Shown here: piece by piece, positions 45,030 through 57,788 of the stretch
How the letters are laid out: each line of letters starts with the position of its first letter
Position numbering within the stretch: position 1 is the first letter of the stretch
Assembly: GCA_014843695.1 (NCBI GenBank)
Contig: CM026398.1
Location: 17,545,593-17,609,592 of the forward strand
Direction of reading: 5' to 3'
Length of the DNA stretch: 64,000 bases
DNA from: Archivesica marissinica
Lineage: Eukaryota; Mollusca; Bivalvia; Venerida; Vesicomyidae
Notes under the pieces: generated by a model
The model's input: the letters and a program-made list of their open reading frames with translations, nothing else
What the model was told of the DNA's origin: nothing
The model's database searches: none
Made by a program: the position numbers and the translations under genes

Positions 45030-47770
45030 GAAATGCTTCACATGACTGCATGCAGTTACAACATTCGTGCACCAATCACAACCGACAGATACACCCACTG
45101 ACAGCTGGTAATAGTGTACGTGAATAGCTCCTACCATTGTTTCCCAAAAATACTCGAGATCCTTGATATAATTTGCTAGCCCCTATGAATGCAGCATCCT
45201 GAACTCCTAGTCCAACACGGTCTTCACATGTGACCCCCAAGGTTGTGGTTTTTGACCTAAGTTCATGTTGTTTCACATTCAATGAGGCTTCATCAATCTT
45301 TTTATGTAAATATTTAAACCAGCCACATGCACATGAAGAATACAAATTGTACATTATGAGCTTGGCTGCTCTATCGAGTGTCCATTTTCCCTTCGGTTTT
45401 CACCGTATTTCATGGCTGACCTATTTCACAGATATGATGTTAATTTTATCATTTATCTATTGAGAGAATCTTCTGTTTTGGAAATTACTTACAACAATAG
45501 GAGGTATCTACCATCCGGAATTAGCTATGCATTGTTTATAATACATCAACCTAATTTATGATTTGCTTTTCGTGAACATGTGGTGATCAGCAGCGGGTTC
45601 GTCTTAGCCAGAAGTGGCACAGAATAAAATCTCAATAAACACCAGTAGTGTAAATGCCCTTCACTGACCACCCATCATCTTCTTCTAGTGAGAGATTATT
45701 TATATATTCAAACCTCTCACAAGTTTTATAATCTTATGCTCTCGTGATATATAATACAATGAGGAGAAAATTTCACATACTATTGAGATCAGATTCATGA
45801 TTTTCATAATGTAAGCTCGGAAAAACCACTAGTAACTTAAAAAGTCGTAAATGGGAATCAAATGCATTTCTGAGGAATCAACAAAACTAGTAATGCATAT
45901 TATATAGATACCAGATTCATATTTTCCATGATGTAAGCTTCAGATGATGGAAGTTTTGAAACCTCTATGATGTCTGTAAAAAAACATATTGATATTGTTT
46001 TGGTGATTATCATATTTTACAAGGCTATCATTTGGAGAAAAAAAGGGAGGTAAAATCATAATTACCAGTAAGCTTTTGCTGTATGTAATGAACAGGTGGC
46101 CCAACTTAGAGAAGAATTTATAATGAAACTAATGACGCTCAATATATCATAAATTCTTATGGAAATGGATTGTTTGAAAATCATGTTGACCGCATTTGAA
46201 ATAATTGTTGCCCAAGAAACCAGAACAGAACATTTAAACTAATGACAATGGTATGTGTAATGCTTGCCATGTCAAATGTTTGATTACTTTTCAGGTCAAT
46301 ATGACATTAATTTTTCTTATTCTCCAAATTTATTGAGTTCCCATATAAATAATTTCAGTTAGCCATGTTCGCTTCAAATTGATTCATATTCTCCACTAAG
46401 TACCCATATCTCCACTATGTACCAAGGTATGCATGATTTACATTGATGTACTTGTCAATCACCAATTATAATATATTTTATGTACCTTGATTTAGGTAAA
46501 TGTATACTAATAGATGCCTGTGAAGATATTGCAGGTAAGGGGTTCATTAGTCCAGAGACATATAAACCCGGTCAAATTAATATTTGGCATGGATTAGCTG
46601 GTCATACGAGGACACGGGCTGGCTTGTAACCTGGCAATCACTGGCTTGTAACCTGGCAATGACCAGCTCAAATGTTATTTCTGTAACCAAAGATACAGAG
46701 ACAGGTGTGTGTACAGATAGGTGGGCACTATAGGAGCAGATCATTCTCAGGTTATATATTTGGTAATCGTTGAGCATAACTAACTTTATGTGTCAAGACG
46801 ACTTTTAACGACAATGAGAAAGTACAGAATATTCTTTAAACACAAAAATGATTTATTCTGTGAACATTTTCAAATAAAGCAATTTGTTTTGTTTAAAAAA
46901 GCTGCCAACATTTTGAGTTGATACCTAATAGATAATATCTAATATCATAGAGCATGTTGCACAGTTGTTGAAAAATTAGAGAATTTGATTTCCAGTTACC
47001 TTCGTTGTGTATATTATGCAATATTCATCTTTAAAAATATACGATATGGTGACAAATTAGGGTTCATTTGGCGGGGTATGGCGCTGTGTGTGTGTGGAGT
47101 GCAATATACACAGAGAGAAACGTGCATTCCTGAGGCTACTCTTGTTCCTTTACATGACAAGTGTAAGTGGTTACTAGGGAAGTTTGAAGATCCATCCGAA
47201 ACACTATAATTATTGTCATGTTCGTTGTATTGAAGTGCGGGATTGAATCCCTGGATTATGAATCCGATTGCAAGTCAAGTATTTTTCCCACTGAACCACT
47301 GACTCGTGTACCAGCGAAATAACTTGCTGGCTGAAATAGTCACTGGCTAAGCTCTAGTAACCGTAATGAAATAGCATTGTTGTCATTGGCAACTGTCCAT
47401 TATTCAGAATGGTTTGATGGCAGTTTCATGTTGCAATAAAGATCTGTGTTCGGAAATACTAACTTGTAATTATTGCAACTTTTTTTGATTATATTCAATT
47501 TACTGTTAATTTGTTCGAGGCATTGACCTATAGGTTGTAAGCCTCTTCGACTAAGTTTTCACAATAAATACCGTGTTTTTATATATATATATCTTGTATA
47601 GGTAGAGGTCGGTATGAGCAATGGTGATCATAGACAAGTTGTTTACCGCCAGACTCGTTGGTTGTAGATGCTTTATCCAGTCATTGTAGCAATGCCGTAG
47701 TACCGTCTCTACTTCCTGACCCAGTATCTATCCTGTAGTATCTTTCTTGATTGCATTTTAATCAATTAGT
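45030..47770. other. No gene seen; mostly unique
   Basis: Short frames at 45076-45354 (minus, 92 codons) and 46985-47209 (plus, 74 codons) are not recognisable. 47226-47310 holds a tRNA-like minus-strand remnant (GTTCAGTGGGA and GGATTCAATCCC) that may be a decayed SINE head. A (TA)n run lies near 47580. Confidence 0.45.
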
Positions 47771-47771
47771 T

Positions 47772-47992
47772 AGTTTTAAACTTTATTTATTTTACAACAA
47801 TTGCGAAGCAAGTTTTAACAACTTATATTAATCACTCGCGTTGGCGCGGATGAAAGCGTAAATGTCGTCATTCGTGTGGGAGGAAACAGGAGTACCTGGA
47901 GAAAACCTACCTGTCCGATCTGGCGACCACTGTACCATCTCACATCCTTCCCGGTCCGAGGATCGAACCCAGGTTGCGCTAATCGGACAGCC
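47772..47992 (-). mobile_element. SINE family B, head shortened
   Basis: Tail and body complete; minus strand GGTTCGATCCTCGG B box; the head jumps from GGTTGCGC to AATCGGACAGCC, so the A box is lost. Confidence 0.9.
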
Positions 47993-48179
47993 AACCTCAT
48001 TTAGTTGAGTTTCATTGACTATTATTACATGCTTCCATCATTCATTCATTACACCTACCTGTACTGTTTGTGATAGTACTGTGTCTGGCTTGGCTTATAT
48101 GAAAGCTAAACAATTTTACTAGATACATGTATTATAATTAAGCAGTGTTCTATATAAAGAGTTTCTTTCATTTACAGTA

Positions 48180-48414
48180 GTTTATACAAATTTATTTTAG
48201 CTCGATTGCAAAACAAGTTTTTGCAACTTATATTAATCACTCTCGAGATCTCATTCCTGATGTAATCCATTGCCATGAGGGAGAGAGAAGAGGCAACATG
48301 GAATTTAAATGCCTTGCCCTAAGGGCACAATTGTATCGGCTCCAGCAGGGCTCTAACTCGGGACCATTTGCACCAGAAGCGTACGCGCATCCACTGCGCT
48401 ATCACAACTTCCAG
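48180..48414 (-). mobile_element. SINE family C with short target-site duplication
   Basis: Flanked by TTACAGTA (48172-48179 and 48415-48422). Body and tail as family C; B box decayed (GAGTTAGAGCCCTGC on minus). Confidence 0.9.
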
Positions 48415-48680
48415 TTACAGTATTCTTTATGCCTTCACCAATGACTTGTATGTAACCACTATGAATTTGTTCCAATTATTTATGTCTTCTTTGTGAGCTG
48501 GTTGTTTCAGTTATTTATGTCTTCTGTATGAGTTTTGTTCCAGTTTTTTTAATTATGTCTACTGATAAGCATGGCTTCTATGTGACCTTCAGTTTGTTTG
48601 TTCCAGTTATTTTTTATCTTCTATGTGAGTTTCCTTCAGCCATGTATGTCTTTACCCATCTGACCTTCTGTTAATTTGTG

Positions 48681-49359
48681 TCAGTTATTGATTGTATTCT
48701 ATTTGAGCTCCTGTGAGTTTCAGTGATTGATTGTCTTCTATTTAAGCTCTATGAGTCAGTTATTGATTGTCTTCTATTTGAGCTCTTATGAGTTTTAGGT
48801 ATTGATTGTCCTCTATTTGAGCTCCTGTGAGTTTCAGTTATTGATTGTCTATTTGAGCTCTTATGAGTTTCAGTTATTGATGTCTTCTATTTGAGCTCCT
48901 GTGAGTTTCAGTTATTGATGTCTTCTATTTGAGCTCTTATGAGTTTCAGTGATTGATTGTCTTCTATTTGAGCTCTTATGAGTTTCAGTTATTGATTGTC
49001 TTCTATTTGAGCTCCTGTGAGTTTCAGTTATTGATTGTCTTCTATTTGAGATCTTATGAGTTTCAGTGATTGATTGTCTTCTATTTGAGCTCTTATGAGT
49101 TTCAGGTATTGATGTCTTCTATTTGAGCTCTTATGAGTTTCAGGTATTGATGTCTTCTATTTGAGCTCTTATGAGTTTCAGTTATTGATGTCTTCTATTT
49201 GAGCTCTTATGAGTTTCAGGTATTGATGTCTTCTATTTGAGCTCTTATGAGTTTCAGTTATTGATGTCTTCTATTTGAGCTCCTGTGAGTTTCAGTTACT
49301 GATTGTTTTCTATTTGAGCTCCTATGAGTTTCAGTGATTGATTGTCTTCTATTTGAGTT
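48681..49359. repeat. 37-39-bp minisatellite, about 17 copies
   Basis: Unit TCTTCTATTTGAGCTCTTAT GAGTTTCAGTTATTGATTG. Variants: GATTG versus GATG ends, CTCCTGTG versus CTCTTATG, AGTTAT/AGTGAT/AGGTAT. The flanks (48440-48680, 49360-49560) hold older, looser TTGTTCCAGTTATTTATGTC TTCT relatives, so the array grew from a degenerate ancestor. Confidence 0.95.
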
Positions 49360-49702
49360 TGTTCCAGTTATTGATGTCTATTTATGGCTTCTATATGACC
49401 TTTGTTCCAATTCTTTTATATCTTCACCTGTGACTTATGTGTGATCCCCTGTGATTTGTTCCAGCTATCTATTATCTTCTTTGTGAGTTTGTTCCAGTTT
49501 TTTGTATTTATCCATGGCTTCTATCTGACCTCCTGTGAGTTTATTACATATTATGTCATCATTTTTTTTTTACTTCTTTGTAGTACTGTTCCATAATATA
49601 TCAGGCATGAATGAGCATATTGACACTGCACTATCATGTCAAATTAAATCATACCTTTATGAGCAGTAATGACAATTTCATCTGTAATTTTAGGCTCTAT
49701 AT

Positions 49703-49942
49703 TAACCCTTTCAACACCAAGTAACTGCCATGGACTAGTCCATGATATTTTTAGACCAATTAAATTAATAAGAAAATTACATTTGGATCAGTTCATTTAT
49801 CAAAATGGGTAAAAAAAAAATTTAATTGTAATATTACTGGCAAAAAGTGCAGATCCTGATGAGACGGCTCATTATGAGCCGGCTCATCTGGATCTACACT
49901 TTTTGTAAGCCTATTGAGAGGTCTGTGGTGTTGAAAGGGTTA
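49703..49942 (+). mobile_element. MITE-2
   Basis: TAACCCTTTCAACACCAAGT to TGGTGTTGAAAGGGTTA; inner palindrome GGCTCATTATGAGCC. Confidence 0.95.
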
Positions 49943-50192
49943 ATTACGAAAAGTAACAGATTAATGGGGAGAAATACCTTTCTTTTTGATGTTTATTATT
50001 ATGGGGTGGTTCATCATATTCTGTGTTTCGTGAAATTGTTTGCAAGATGCCTGCTACTGGGCATCGAGGAATTAAGATGTTAGTGGGGTGTTGCTGTGCA
50101 TTATTCAAAGTATTTTTTGGAAGAAATTAATTGACTCCGAAATGATATCTAACTAAATATATGCTGTTTTGAAAATTGTAAATTCCAATAAC

Positions 50193-50498
50193 GTCTACAA
50201 TTATTATAACCAGGTTGTATATTTTAAGATAGCTAAGAAAGTTGCTGTGTCAAAGGTCATGAATGCTCTCAATGAATTGTTTTTATTCAAGAAGAGTAGC
50301 TATACAATTGAAAAGGGGTAAAAGAATTAGTAATTGACACATAAAGTCTACAATTATTATAACCAGGTTGTATATTTTAAGATAGCTAAGAAAGTTGCTG
50401 TGTCAAAGGTCATGAATGCTCTCAATGAATTGTTTTTATTCAAGAAGAGTAGCTATACAATTGAAAAGGGGTAAAAGAATTAGTAATTGACACATAAA
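50193..50498. repeat. 153-bp perfect tandem duplication
   Basis: 50193-50345 and 50346-50498 read the same at every base I compared (GTCTACAATTATTATAACCA ... TAGTAATTGACACATAAA). Confidence 0.95.
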
Positions 50499-50499
50499 G

Positions 50500-51015
50500 A
50501 TGTTTGGGAAATAATGTTGGTTCATATTATATTTATTGCTACATGTCATTAGTCACACAATATTATTGATGGTATGTTTTGTGACTAACTCTGACAAGTG
50601 TTACTAATGCATACTAATGTGTTTTGTGATACATATCTGCTTTCTGCATACTTATTTCCAACTTCGGATCAAATAAATAAGAGTTTATTGCATAACTATT
50701 TGATGTGTCAAGAGATCCTATTACCCTTAGAGCACTTTTCAATTATTTTCTTTTGACTGGTGATGGATTATGTTGCTGATATACAAATGTTTTTTCTGCA
50801 ATGAACAGATATACTTATTTCATTCTCTCATTTGTTTTATTTGGTAACTTCCGTATAATGATGTTTTGTTTAATAAAGTAGTATTTATTTATCCCCTAAT
50901 ATTGCGCAACACATGGCAACCTTGCACCAGACGTTCAGTGTGTCTAAGAGGATTCTTGTATTTAACAGTACAGGGTTGTATATGACAACCTTTAAGTAAT
51001 AAAGAAGTTTAGTAA
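50500..51015. other. No gene seen
   Basis: Unique AT-rich sequence. Confidence 0.4.
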
Positions 51016-51017
51016 GT

Positions 51018-51690
51018 TTATTACAGTACACATCGCTACCGTCACGCTAAAATAAAACAGTTATTACAGTACACATCGCTACCGTCACGCTAAAATAAAA
51101 CAGTTATTACAGTACACATCGCTACCGTCACGCTAAAATAAAACAGTTATTACAGTACACATCCTTACCGTCACGCTAAAATAAAACCGTTATTACAGTA
51201 CACATCGTTACCGTCACGCTAAAATAAAACAGTTATTACAGTACACATCGTTACTGTCACGCTAAAATAAAACAGTTATTACAGTACACATCGCTACCAT
51301 CACGCTAAAATAAAACCGTTATTACAGTACACATCGTTACCGTCACACTAAAATAAAACAGTTATTACAGTACACATCGTTACCGTCACGCTAAAATAAA
51401 ACAGTTATTACAGTACACATCGTTACCGTCACACTAAAATAAAACCGTTATTACAGTACACATCGTTACCGTCACACTAAAATAAAACAGTTATTACAGT
51501 ACACATCCTTACCGTCACGCTAAAATAAAACAGTTATTACAGTACACATCGTTACCGTCACACTAAAATAAAACCGTTATTACAGTACACATCGTTACCG
51601 TCACACTAAAATAAAACCGTTATTACAGTACACATCGTTACCGTCACGCTAAAATAAAACAGTTATTACAGTACACATCGCTACTGTCAT
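51018..51690. repeat. 43-bp minisatellite, about 15.6 copies
   Basis: Unit core GTTATTACAGTACACATCGT TACCGTCACGCTAAAATAAA ACA. Diagnostic variants (CGCTACC/CGTTACC/CCTTACC; CACGCT/CACACT; AAACAG/AAACCG) are interspersed along the array, implying unequal exchange or gene conversion. Confidence 0.97.
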
Positions 51691-51699
51691 TTTGTTAAC

Positions 51700-52535
51700 A
51701 TTAATCTGGTTTATTGGGGAGGGCACTCGCTAATGTTGGTATAACTTGTTGCCCAACCCATTTGCTTCTAGATTGTATTCGTGCACTGTGCAAGTATAAG
51801 CGTAGCATTGCAGTTGTATCAGTTTGCTTATATATTTACCATGTTTATATTTGTAATTGTATTGTATATAAATAAGCAATAAAATATGATTAAATTCAAA
51901 AAACCTTTTAAGTGTATTTATGAGAAATTTCGACAGACTCTATTCTGTCCTAATATGTTACTGCAAATGGTTAAATGATGAATGTAAAGAATGTACTACA
52001 ATATTAAATGTAATAATTGTCTGTATTTGAAGAGAATCAATCAACTTTAGAAACTAGAAAAGCAACTAGAAATAGTATTAAAATATTTTACCTTTTAAAC
52101 CTGTGCAACTGGCTACAATAACTTGTGTTTGTGTTCACTGTGAAAAGTTGATTCAACGGAACATGAAAATTGATTTTAAACAACTGCAGAACTTATTAAT
52201 TGTTTTAACTCCATTTGATTGTTTCAGTGTAGCAGCTCGTCTGTCACAGTTAAAACCCATTGTTGTATCTGGTTGCAGGATGTTGCCATGCTAAATAATA
52301 TTTTTCAATGAAAAGCAGAAAATCCTGAACTATTGAGTTTACCAGTACTTTCAGAACCAAAACAGTACCCAAAATTGTTCATATATCCATTGATTGGGTT
52401 ATTACATATAGATTAGTGTAAGCTGATTTGTGTTCCAACAAAATAGATTAGTGTAAGCTGATTTGTGTTCCAACAAAACAGTAAGTGTTGTAGAAGGTTG
52501 GAATTATAAGGATCAATGATTCGAGAAAACAGTCC
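51700..52535. other. No gene seen
   Basis: AT-rich unique sequence with a 38-bp direct duplication (GATTAGTGTAAGCTGATTTG TGTTCCAACAAAA) at 52410-52485. The 63-codon frame at 52103-52294 is unrecognised. Confidence 0.45.
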
Positions 52536-52544
52536 ACATTTCCG

Positions 52545-52685
52545 GCCATGTGGTTATAAAACTGTTCTCAGATCTCAAACTCAAGTACGATTGGTTCAGT
52601 TTGAGACATGCTTTTGGTTCAACTAATCAGAAGCTTGAGATTTGGGTTTGAGATTGGAGAAAAGTTTGAATAACTTGGACTCTGT
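52545..52685. mobile_element. Short palindromic MITE, family H, diverged
   Basis: GTGGTTATAAAACTGTTCTC AGATCTCAAAC is mirrored by GTTTGAGATTGGAGAAAAGT TTGAATAAC; related to 34613-34756. Confidence 0.7.
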
Positions 52686-52689
52686 GCTT

Positions 52690-53980
52690 TCTTGTTATGT
52701 GGGATGGTGCATGGTGTCAAATGTGACTGGTAGCAAGATTTAAGTCATCTGTGACCATGCATGCATACTAGATGTTTATTTGAATGTTCGCTCTTTGATT
52801 CCTGAAAAATGTAGCACCATCGAGTGTGCCAGATCTCGTAGAGCATCAGCTGGATAAGAACATTTACTATCTATGTCTACCATGGACTTTCATGATATGT
52901 TTGATGGTAAAGTTATTACCGTAGGATAATAAATGTGATCATAGCTCTGATTTACGAACACACACACACACCCACCCACCCTAAACCAACAACATTACCA
53001 AACAGCACTCCTAGTGAGAAAATAACATTGAAAACTTCTTGTGATATTGAATTTATTTCCATATTATTAGAATAATCATTTAAACACCTTGTGACCACCT
53101 GGTAATATAAATTAATTTTGTAAGAAGTTGAACAAATCTGAAGAAATTTTAATTAAAAGTATCAAATATGGGAAGAATTGGTTTCGGAATCCATGTTTAG
53201 GATGATGGGTAGTCAGTCCGGTGACTGACTTGTCAGTCACTCACTTGTCAAATGATTCATGATTTCAAAATAAAACTAAATGGTCAGTGACTTTTCAAAT
53301 AAATTAGCTGTGGTCAGAAGTGATAAGATCTTTTAAACCCGATAATGAATTCACGGACAGTGTTTCAATTGAATTAGACGTTGATAGATGAAATCTGACG
53401 AATGACATATGTAATTGTATAAGATGACTCTTTGATAAATTCATGCAAATTGGATCTGTGAGGCTTGTATGTAAGTGTAGACATTACCTGTCATATAAGA
53501 GAAAAGATGCTGAACTTTTCACCTTTTTTCTGGCAAATTCAGATATTATTGTAATTTTTTATAAGGGTAGATAAATATTATGATAATTAATAAATTAAGT
53601 CAATTTTGTGATACTGATTACAAGTTTATTGAAAAGTTCAGTTGCACGATTGACATGGAGTGAGGGTTTTTTATATCCCTCTCATAGGCATAGAAGAATC
53701 AATCCCAAAGCACTGGTGGGTTAGCTCTTTACTCTCACAGATGCACCTTTCTTGTAGCCTATCCATATCTCCACAGATCTTTTGTGTACCCCACGCTTCT
53801 CTCCATAACTACGCTTTTCTATGCATATACATGATTTTGATACATACACCTTTCTTGGCCTGCAGTTTTTGAGTTAAATATTGCAAATTTGATCTTTATC
53901 TATTGGCTATTGATTATCATTGCACTGATAATCTACATACATTAGTACCTGATTCTGGCAATATTCTGTGGAGGAAAGAG
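52690..53980. other. No gene seen
   Basis: Unique sequence with a short (AC)n/(CCCA)n microsatellite at about 52959-52981. Frame 53660-53872 (70 codons) is unrecognised. Confidence 0.4.
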
Positions 53981-53989
53981 TTGTACCAC

Positions 53990-54264
53990 TTCGTCCACCT
54001 CCATGGTCGAGTGGTTAAGGTCGCTGACTTGTATACCACTGTAACCTATAATCACTGATGGTCACGGGTTCGAGCCCCACTCAGGCCGTGTCTCATTTAT
54101 ATGAAAAAGTTGGCATTTCTTACGGAGGTTGGTGCACCCAAGTATTGGTTAACCGCTGGAGCCTGCCCAGGAAAGGTGTTGTTAGGTAAACTGCCCGCCG
54201 GCGATATAGCCCGAAATGGTGCTGATGCAGGCGTAAAACCCGAAATATAGCATAACATAACTTC
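53990..54264 (+). mobile_element. SINE family A, full length with target-site duplication
   Basis: Flanked by TTGTACCAC (53981-53989 and 54265-54273). A box ATGGTCGAGTGGTTAAGG, B box GGTTCGAGCCCCACTC, intact body GCCCGCCGGCGATATAGCCC and tail AAAACCCGAAATATAGCATA. Confidence 0.95.
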
Positions 54265-54274
54265 TTGTACCACA

Positions 54275-55040
54275 ATGATAGCTGCCAGTGCAAATGTGGG
54301 AGGCTTATGTTTTTTACAAAAACAACCTTCTAGTATAAGATTATATATATAGGCTTTTCTTTATTGTTTTTACTGCCAGTTTCAAAAGTGTTTTAAATTA
54401 TATCCATTTGCTCTACATCATAAATATAAGAGGGGCATAAGTTTGAAATCTAAAAAAATAACTACAAAAGTATTTGAAAACAATATAAACATTCATTATT
54501 AGCCTTGTAGTTTGAATCGAATCCAGAATTGAGAAATTCAAATTTACTAAATATACTAAAACTTATCTCTCATCTGAAACCAGACTCTATTGGTAAAAAC
54601 TAACCATTTCACAATCAGAACCAGAACAGAGAGTTAAATACTAGAATGTCTGAGCCAGGGTTGAACCAATGACATTTGGATAGATAGCTGAGGGTGTTAC
54701 TCCATTTGAAATGCTGATGAAAGTGCATGATAGATAGAGACTGCACATTTTTATGTCCTAATATATTTTGCTATCTTAATTTACACGTAATGAAATAGCT
54801 ATAAAGATTATAAAAAGGTGATTAAAGAAAAATAAAAGCCACCAAATTCTACCAAGGCTATTAGATCAAGTAGATGTTAGGGTGGAACGTGACAACATTA
54901 GTAACTTGCAGTGCATCAAACAGACAAGATGAACAGATCTGAATTAAAACAGCTTAATCTGTCTTTCGTTGACCTTCCTCAGGTCTAGTGTACATTATGA
55001 CTTTCTATGTGTTTGTGTCGTGTCAGAATGGCAGGGTCCG
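54275..55040. other. No gene seen
   Basis: Unique AT-rich sequence before the 43-bp array. Confidence 0.4.
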
Positions 55041-55048
55041 CGAGTTGT

Positions 55049-57653
55049 GACTACCAATCTAACCTCTGTGGTATCAATCCCCGGCCGGATGGACTACCAA
55101 TCTAACCTCTGTTGTATCAATCCCCGGCTGGATGGACTACCAATCTAACCTCTGTGGTATCAATCCCCCGGCCGGATGGACTACCAATCTAACCTCTGTG
55201 GTATCAATCCCCGGCCGGATGGACTACCAATCTAACCTCTGTGGTATCAATCCCCGGCCGGATGGACTACCAATCTAACCTCTGTGGTATCAATCCCCGG
55301 CCGGATGGACTACCAATCTAACCTCTGTGGTATCAATCCCCGCCGGATGGACTACCAATCTAACCTCTGTGGTATCAATCCCCGGCCGGATGGACTACCA
55401 ATCTAACCTCTGTTATATCAATCCCCGGCCGGATGGACTACCAATCTAACCTCTGGTATCAATCCCCGGCCGGATGGACTACCAATCTAACCTCTGTTGT
55501 ATCAATCCCCGGCCGGATGGACTACCAATCTAACCTCTGGTATCAATCCCCGGCCGGATGGACTACCAATCTAACCTCTGTGCCCCCCTCAACTAACCTC
55601 TGTTGTATCAATCCCCGGATGGACTACCCAATCTAACCTCTGTGGTATCAATCCCCGGCCGGATGGACTACCAATCTAACCTCTGTGGTATCAATCCCCC
55701 GGCCTGGTGGACTACCAATCTAACCTCTGTGGTATCAATCCCCGGCCGGATGGACTACCAATCTAACCTCTGTGGTATCAATCCCCGGCCGGATGGACTA
55801 CCAATCTAAAGATCTCTGGGTACTAATCATTCCCGGCTGGATGGACTACCAATCTAACCTCTGTGGTATCAATCCCCCGGCCGGATGGACTACCAATCTA
55901 ACCTCTGTGGTATCAATTCCCGGCCGGATGGACTACCAATCTAACCTCTGTGGTATCAATCCCCGGCCGGATGGACTACCAATCTAACCTCTGTTATATC
56001 AATCCCCGGCCGGATGGACTACCAATCTAACCTCTGGTATCAATCCCCGGCCGGATGGACTACCAATCTAACCTCTGTTGTATCAATCCCCGNNNNNNNN
56101 NNNNNNNNNNNNNNNNNNNNNNNNNNNNNNNNNNNNNNNNNNNNNNNNNNNNNNNNNNNNNNNNNNNNNNNNNNNNNNNNNNNNNNNNNNNNNNNNNNNN
56201 NNNNNNNNNNNNNNNNNNNNNNNNNNNNNNNNNNNNNNNNNNNNNNNNNNNNNNNNNNNNNNNNNNNNNNNNNNNNNNNNNNNNNNNNNNNNNNNNNNNN
56301 NNNNNNNNNNNNNNNNNNNNNNNNNNNNNNNNNNNNNNNNNNNNNNNNNNNNNNNNNNNNNNNNNNNNNNNNNNNNNNNNNNNNNNNNNNNNNNNNNNNN
56401 NNNNNNNNNNNNNNNNNNNNNNNNNNNNNNNNNNNNNNNNNNNNNNNNNNNNNNNNNNNNNNNNNNNNNNNNNNNNNNNNNNNNNNNNNNNNNNNNNNNN
56501 NNNNNNNNNNNNNNNNNNNNNNNNNNNNNNNNNNNNNNNNNNNNNNNNNNNNNNNNNNNNNNNNNNNNNNNNNNNNNNNNNNNNNNNNNNNNNNNNNNNN
56601 NNNNNNNNNNNNNNNNNNNNNNNNNNNNNNNNNNNNNNNNNNNNNNNNNNNNNNNNNNNNNNNNNNNNNNNNNNNNNNNNNNNNNNNNNNNNNNNNNNNN
56701 NNNNNNNNNNNNNNNNNNNNNNNNNNNNNNNNNNNNNNNNNNNNNNNNNNNNNNNNNNNNNNNNNNNNNNNNNNNNNNNNNNNNNNNNNNNNNNNNNNNN
56801 NNNNNNNNNNNNNNNNNNNNNNNNNNNNNNNNNNNNNNNNNNNNNNNNNNNNNNNNNNNNNNNNNNNNNNNNNNNNNNNNNNNNNNNNNNNNNNNNNNNN
56901 NNNNNNNNNNNNNNNNNNNNNNNNNNNNNNNNNNNNNNNNNNNNNNNNNNNNNNNNNNNNNNNNNNNNNNNNNNNNNNNNNNNNNNNNNNNNNNNNNNNN
57001 NNNNNNNNNNNNNNNNNNNNNNNNNNNNNNNNNNNNNNNNNNNNNNNNNNNNNNNNNNNNNNNNNNNNNNNNNNNNNNNNNNNNNNNNNNNNCGGCCGGA
57101 TGGACTACCAATCTAACCTCTGTGGTATCAATTCCCGGCCGGATGGACTACCAATCTAACCTCTGTGGTATCAATCCCCGGCCGGATGGACTACCAATCT
57201 AACCTCTGTTATATCAATCCCCGGCCGGATGGACTACCAATCTAACCTCTGGTATCAATCCCCGGCCGGATGGACTACCAATCTAACCTCTGTTGTATCA
57301 ATCCCCGGCTGGATGGACTACCAATCTAACCTCTGTGGTATCAATCCCCCGGCCGGATGGACTACCAATCTAACCTCTGTGGTATCAATCCCCGGCCGGA
57401 TGGACTACCAATCTAACCTCTGTGGTATCAATCCCCGGCCGGATGGACTACCAATCTAACCTCTGTGGTATCAATTCCCGGCCGGATGGACTACCAATCT
57501 AACCTCTGTGGTATCAATCCCCGGCCGGATGGACTACCAATCTAACCTCTGTTGTATCAATCCCCGGCCGGATGGACTACCAATCTAACCTCTGGTATCA
57601 ATCCCCGGCCGGATGGACTACCAATCTAACCTCTGTTGTATCAATCCCCGGCC
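55049..57653. repeat. 43-bp GC-rich minisatellite with assembly gap
   Basis: Unit core CCAATCTAACCTCTGTGGTA TCAATCCCCGGCCGGATGGA CTA. About 37 units are visible outside the gap. Variants (TGTTATATC, CTCTGGTATC short unit, TGTTGTATC, GGCTGG, CCCCCGG, AATTCCC) recur in the same order, which is higher-order structure. Frames of 60-380 codons are artefacts, partly of Ns. Confidence 0.97.
56093..57092. other. Assembly gap, exactly 1000 N
   Basis: A round 1000-base run of N inside the 43-bp array, which is probably a placeholder size. The 215 bp on each side are identical (55878-56092 and 57093-57307). Confidence 0.99.
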
Positions 57654-57788
57654 AGAGGTTTATCACACAGGATAAGCATGGCTATAATATACAAATGAAA
57701 TGAGAGGAAAACAATTATTCGCTTATCAATCTTGTAGATACAATATGGAAGCAGTCATTGAAAAAGGCTAACGAGACTGTGACATATA

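Noticed and set aside
46985..47209. 74-codon frame after a CAG acceptor-like site, considered as a further ADAMTS exon
   Set aside because: It lacks the expected D-(I/L)-C start, the HExxH motif and the cysteine pattern of any ADAMTS module I know.
51018..51690. CRISPR-like array
   Set aside because: Direct repeats abut without unique spacers; the genome is eukaryotic. The same applies to the other arrays.
56014..57202. Apparent 340-380-codon frames
   Set aside because: Made almost entirely of N from the assembly gap.
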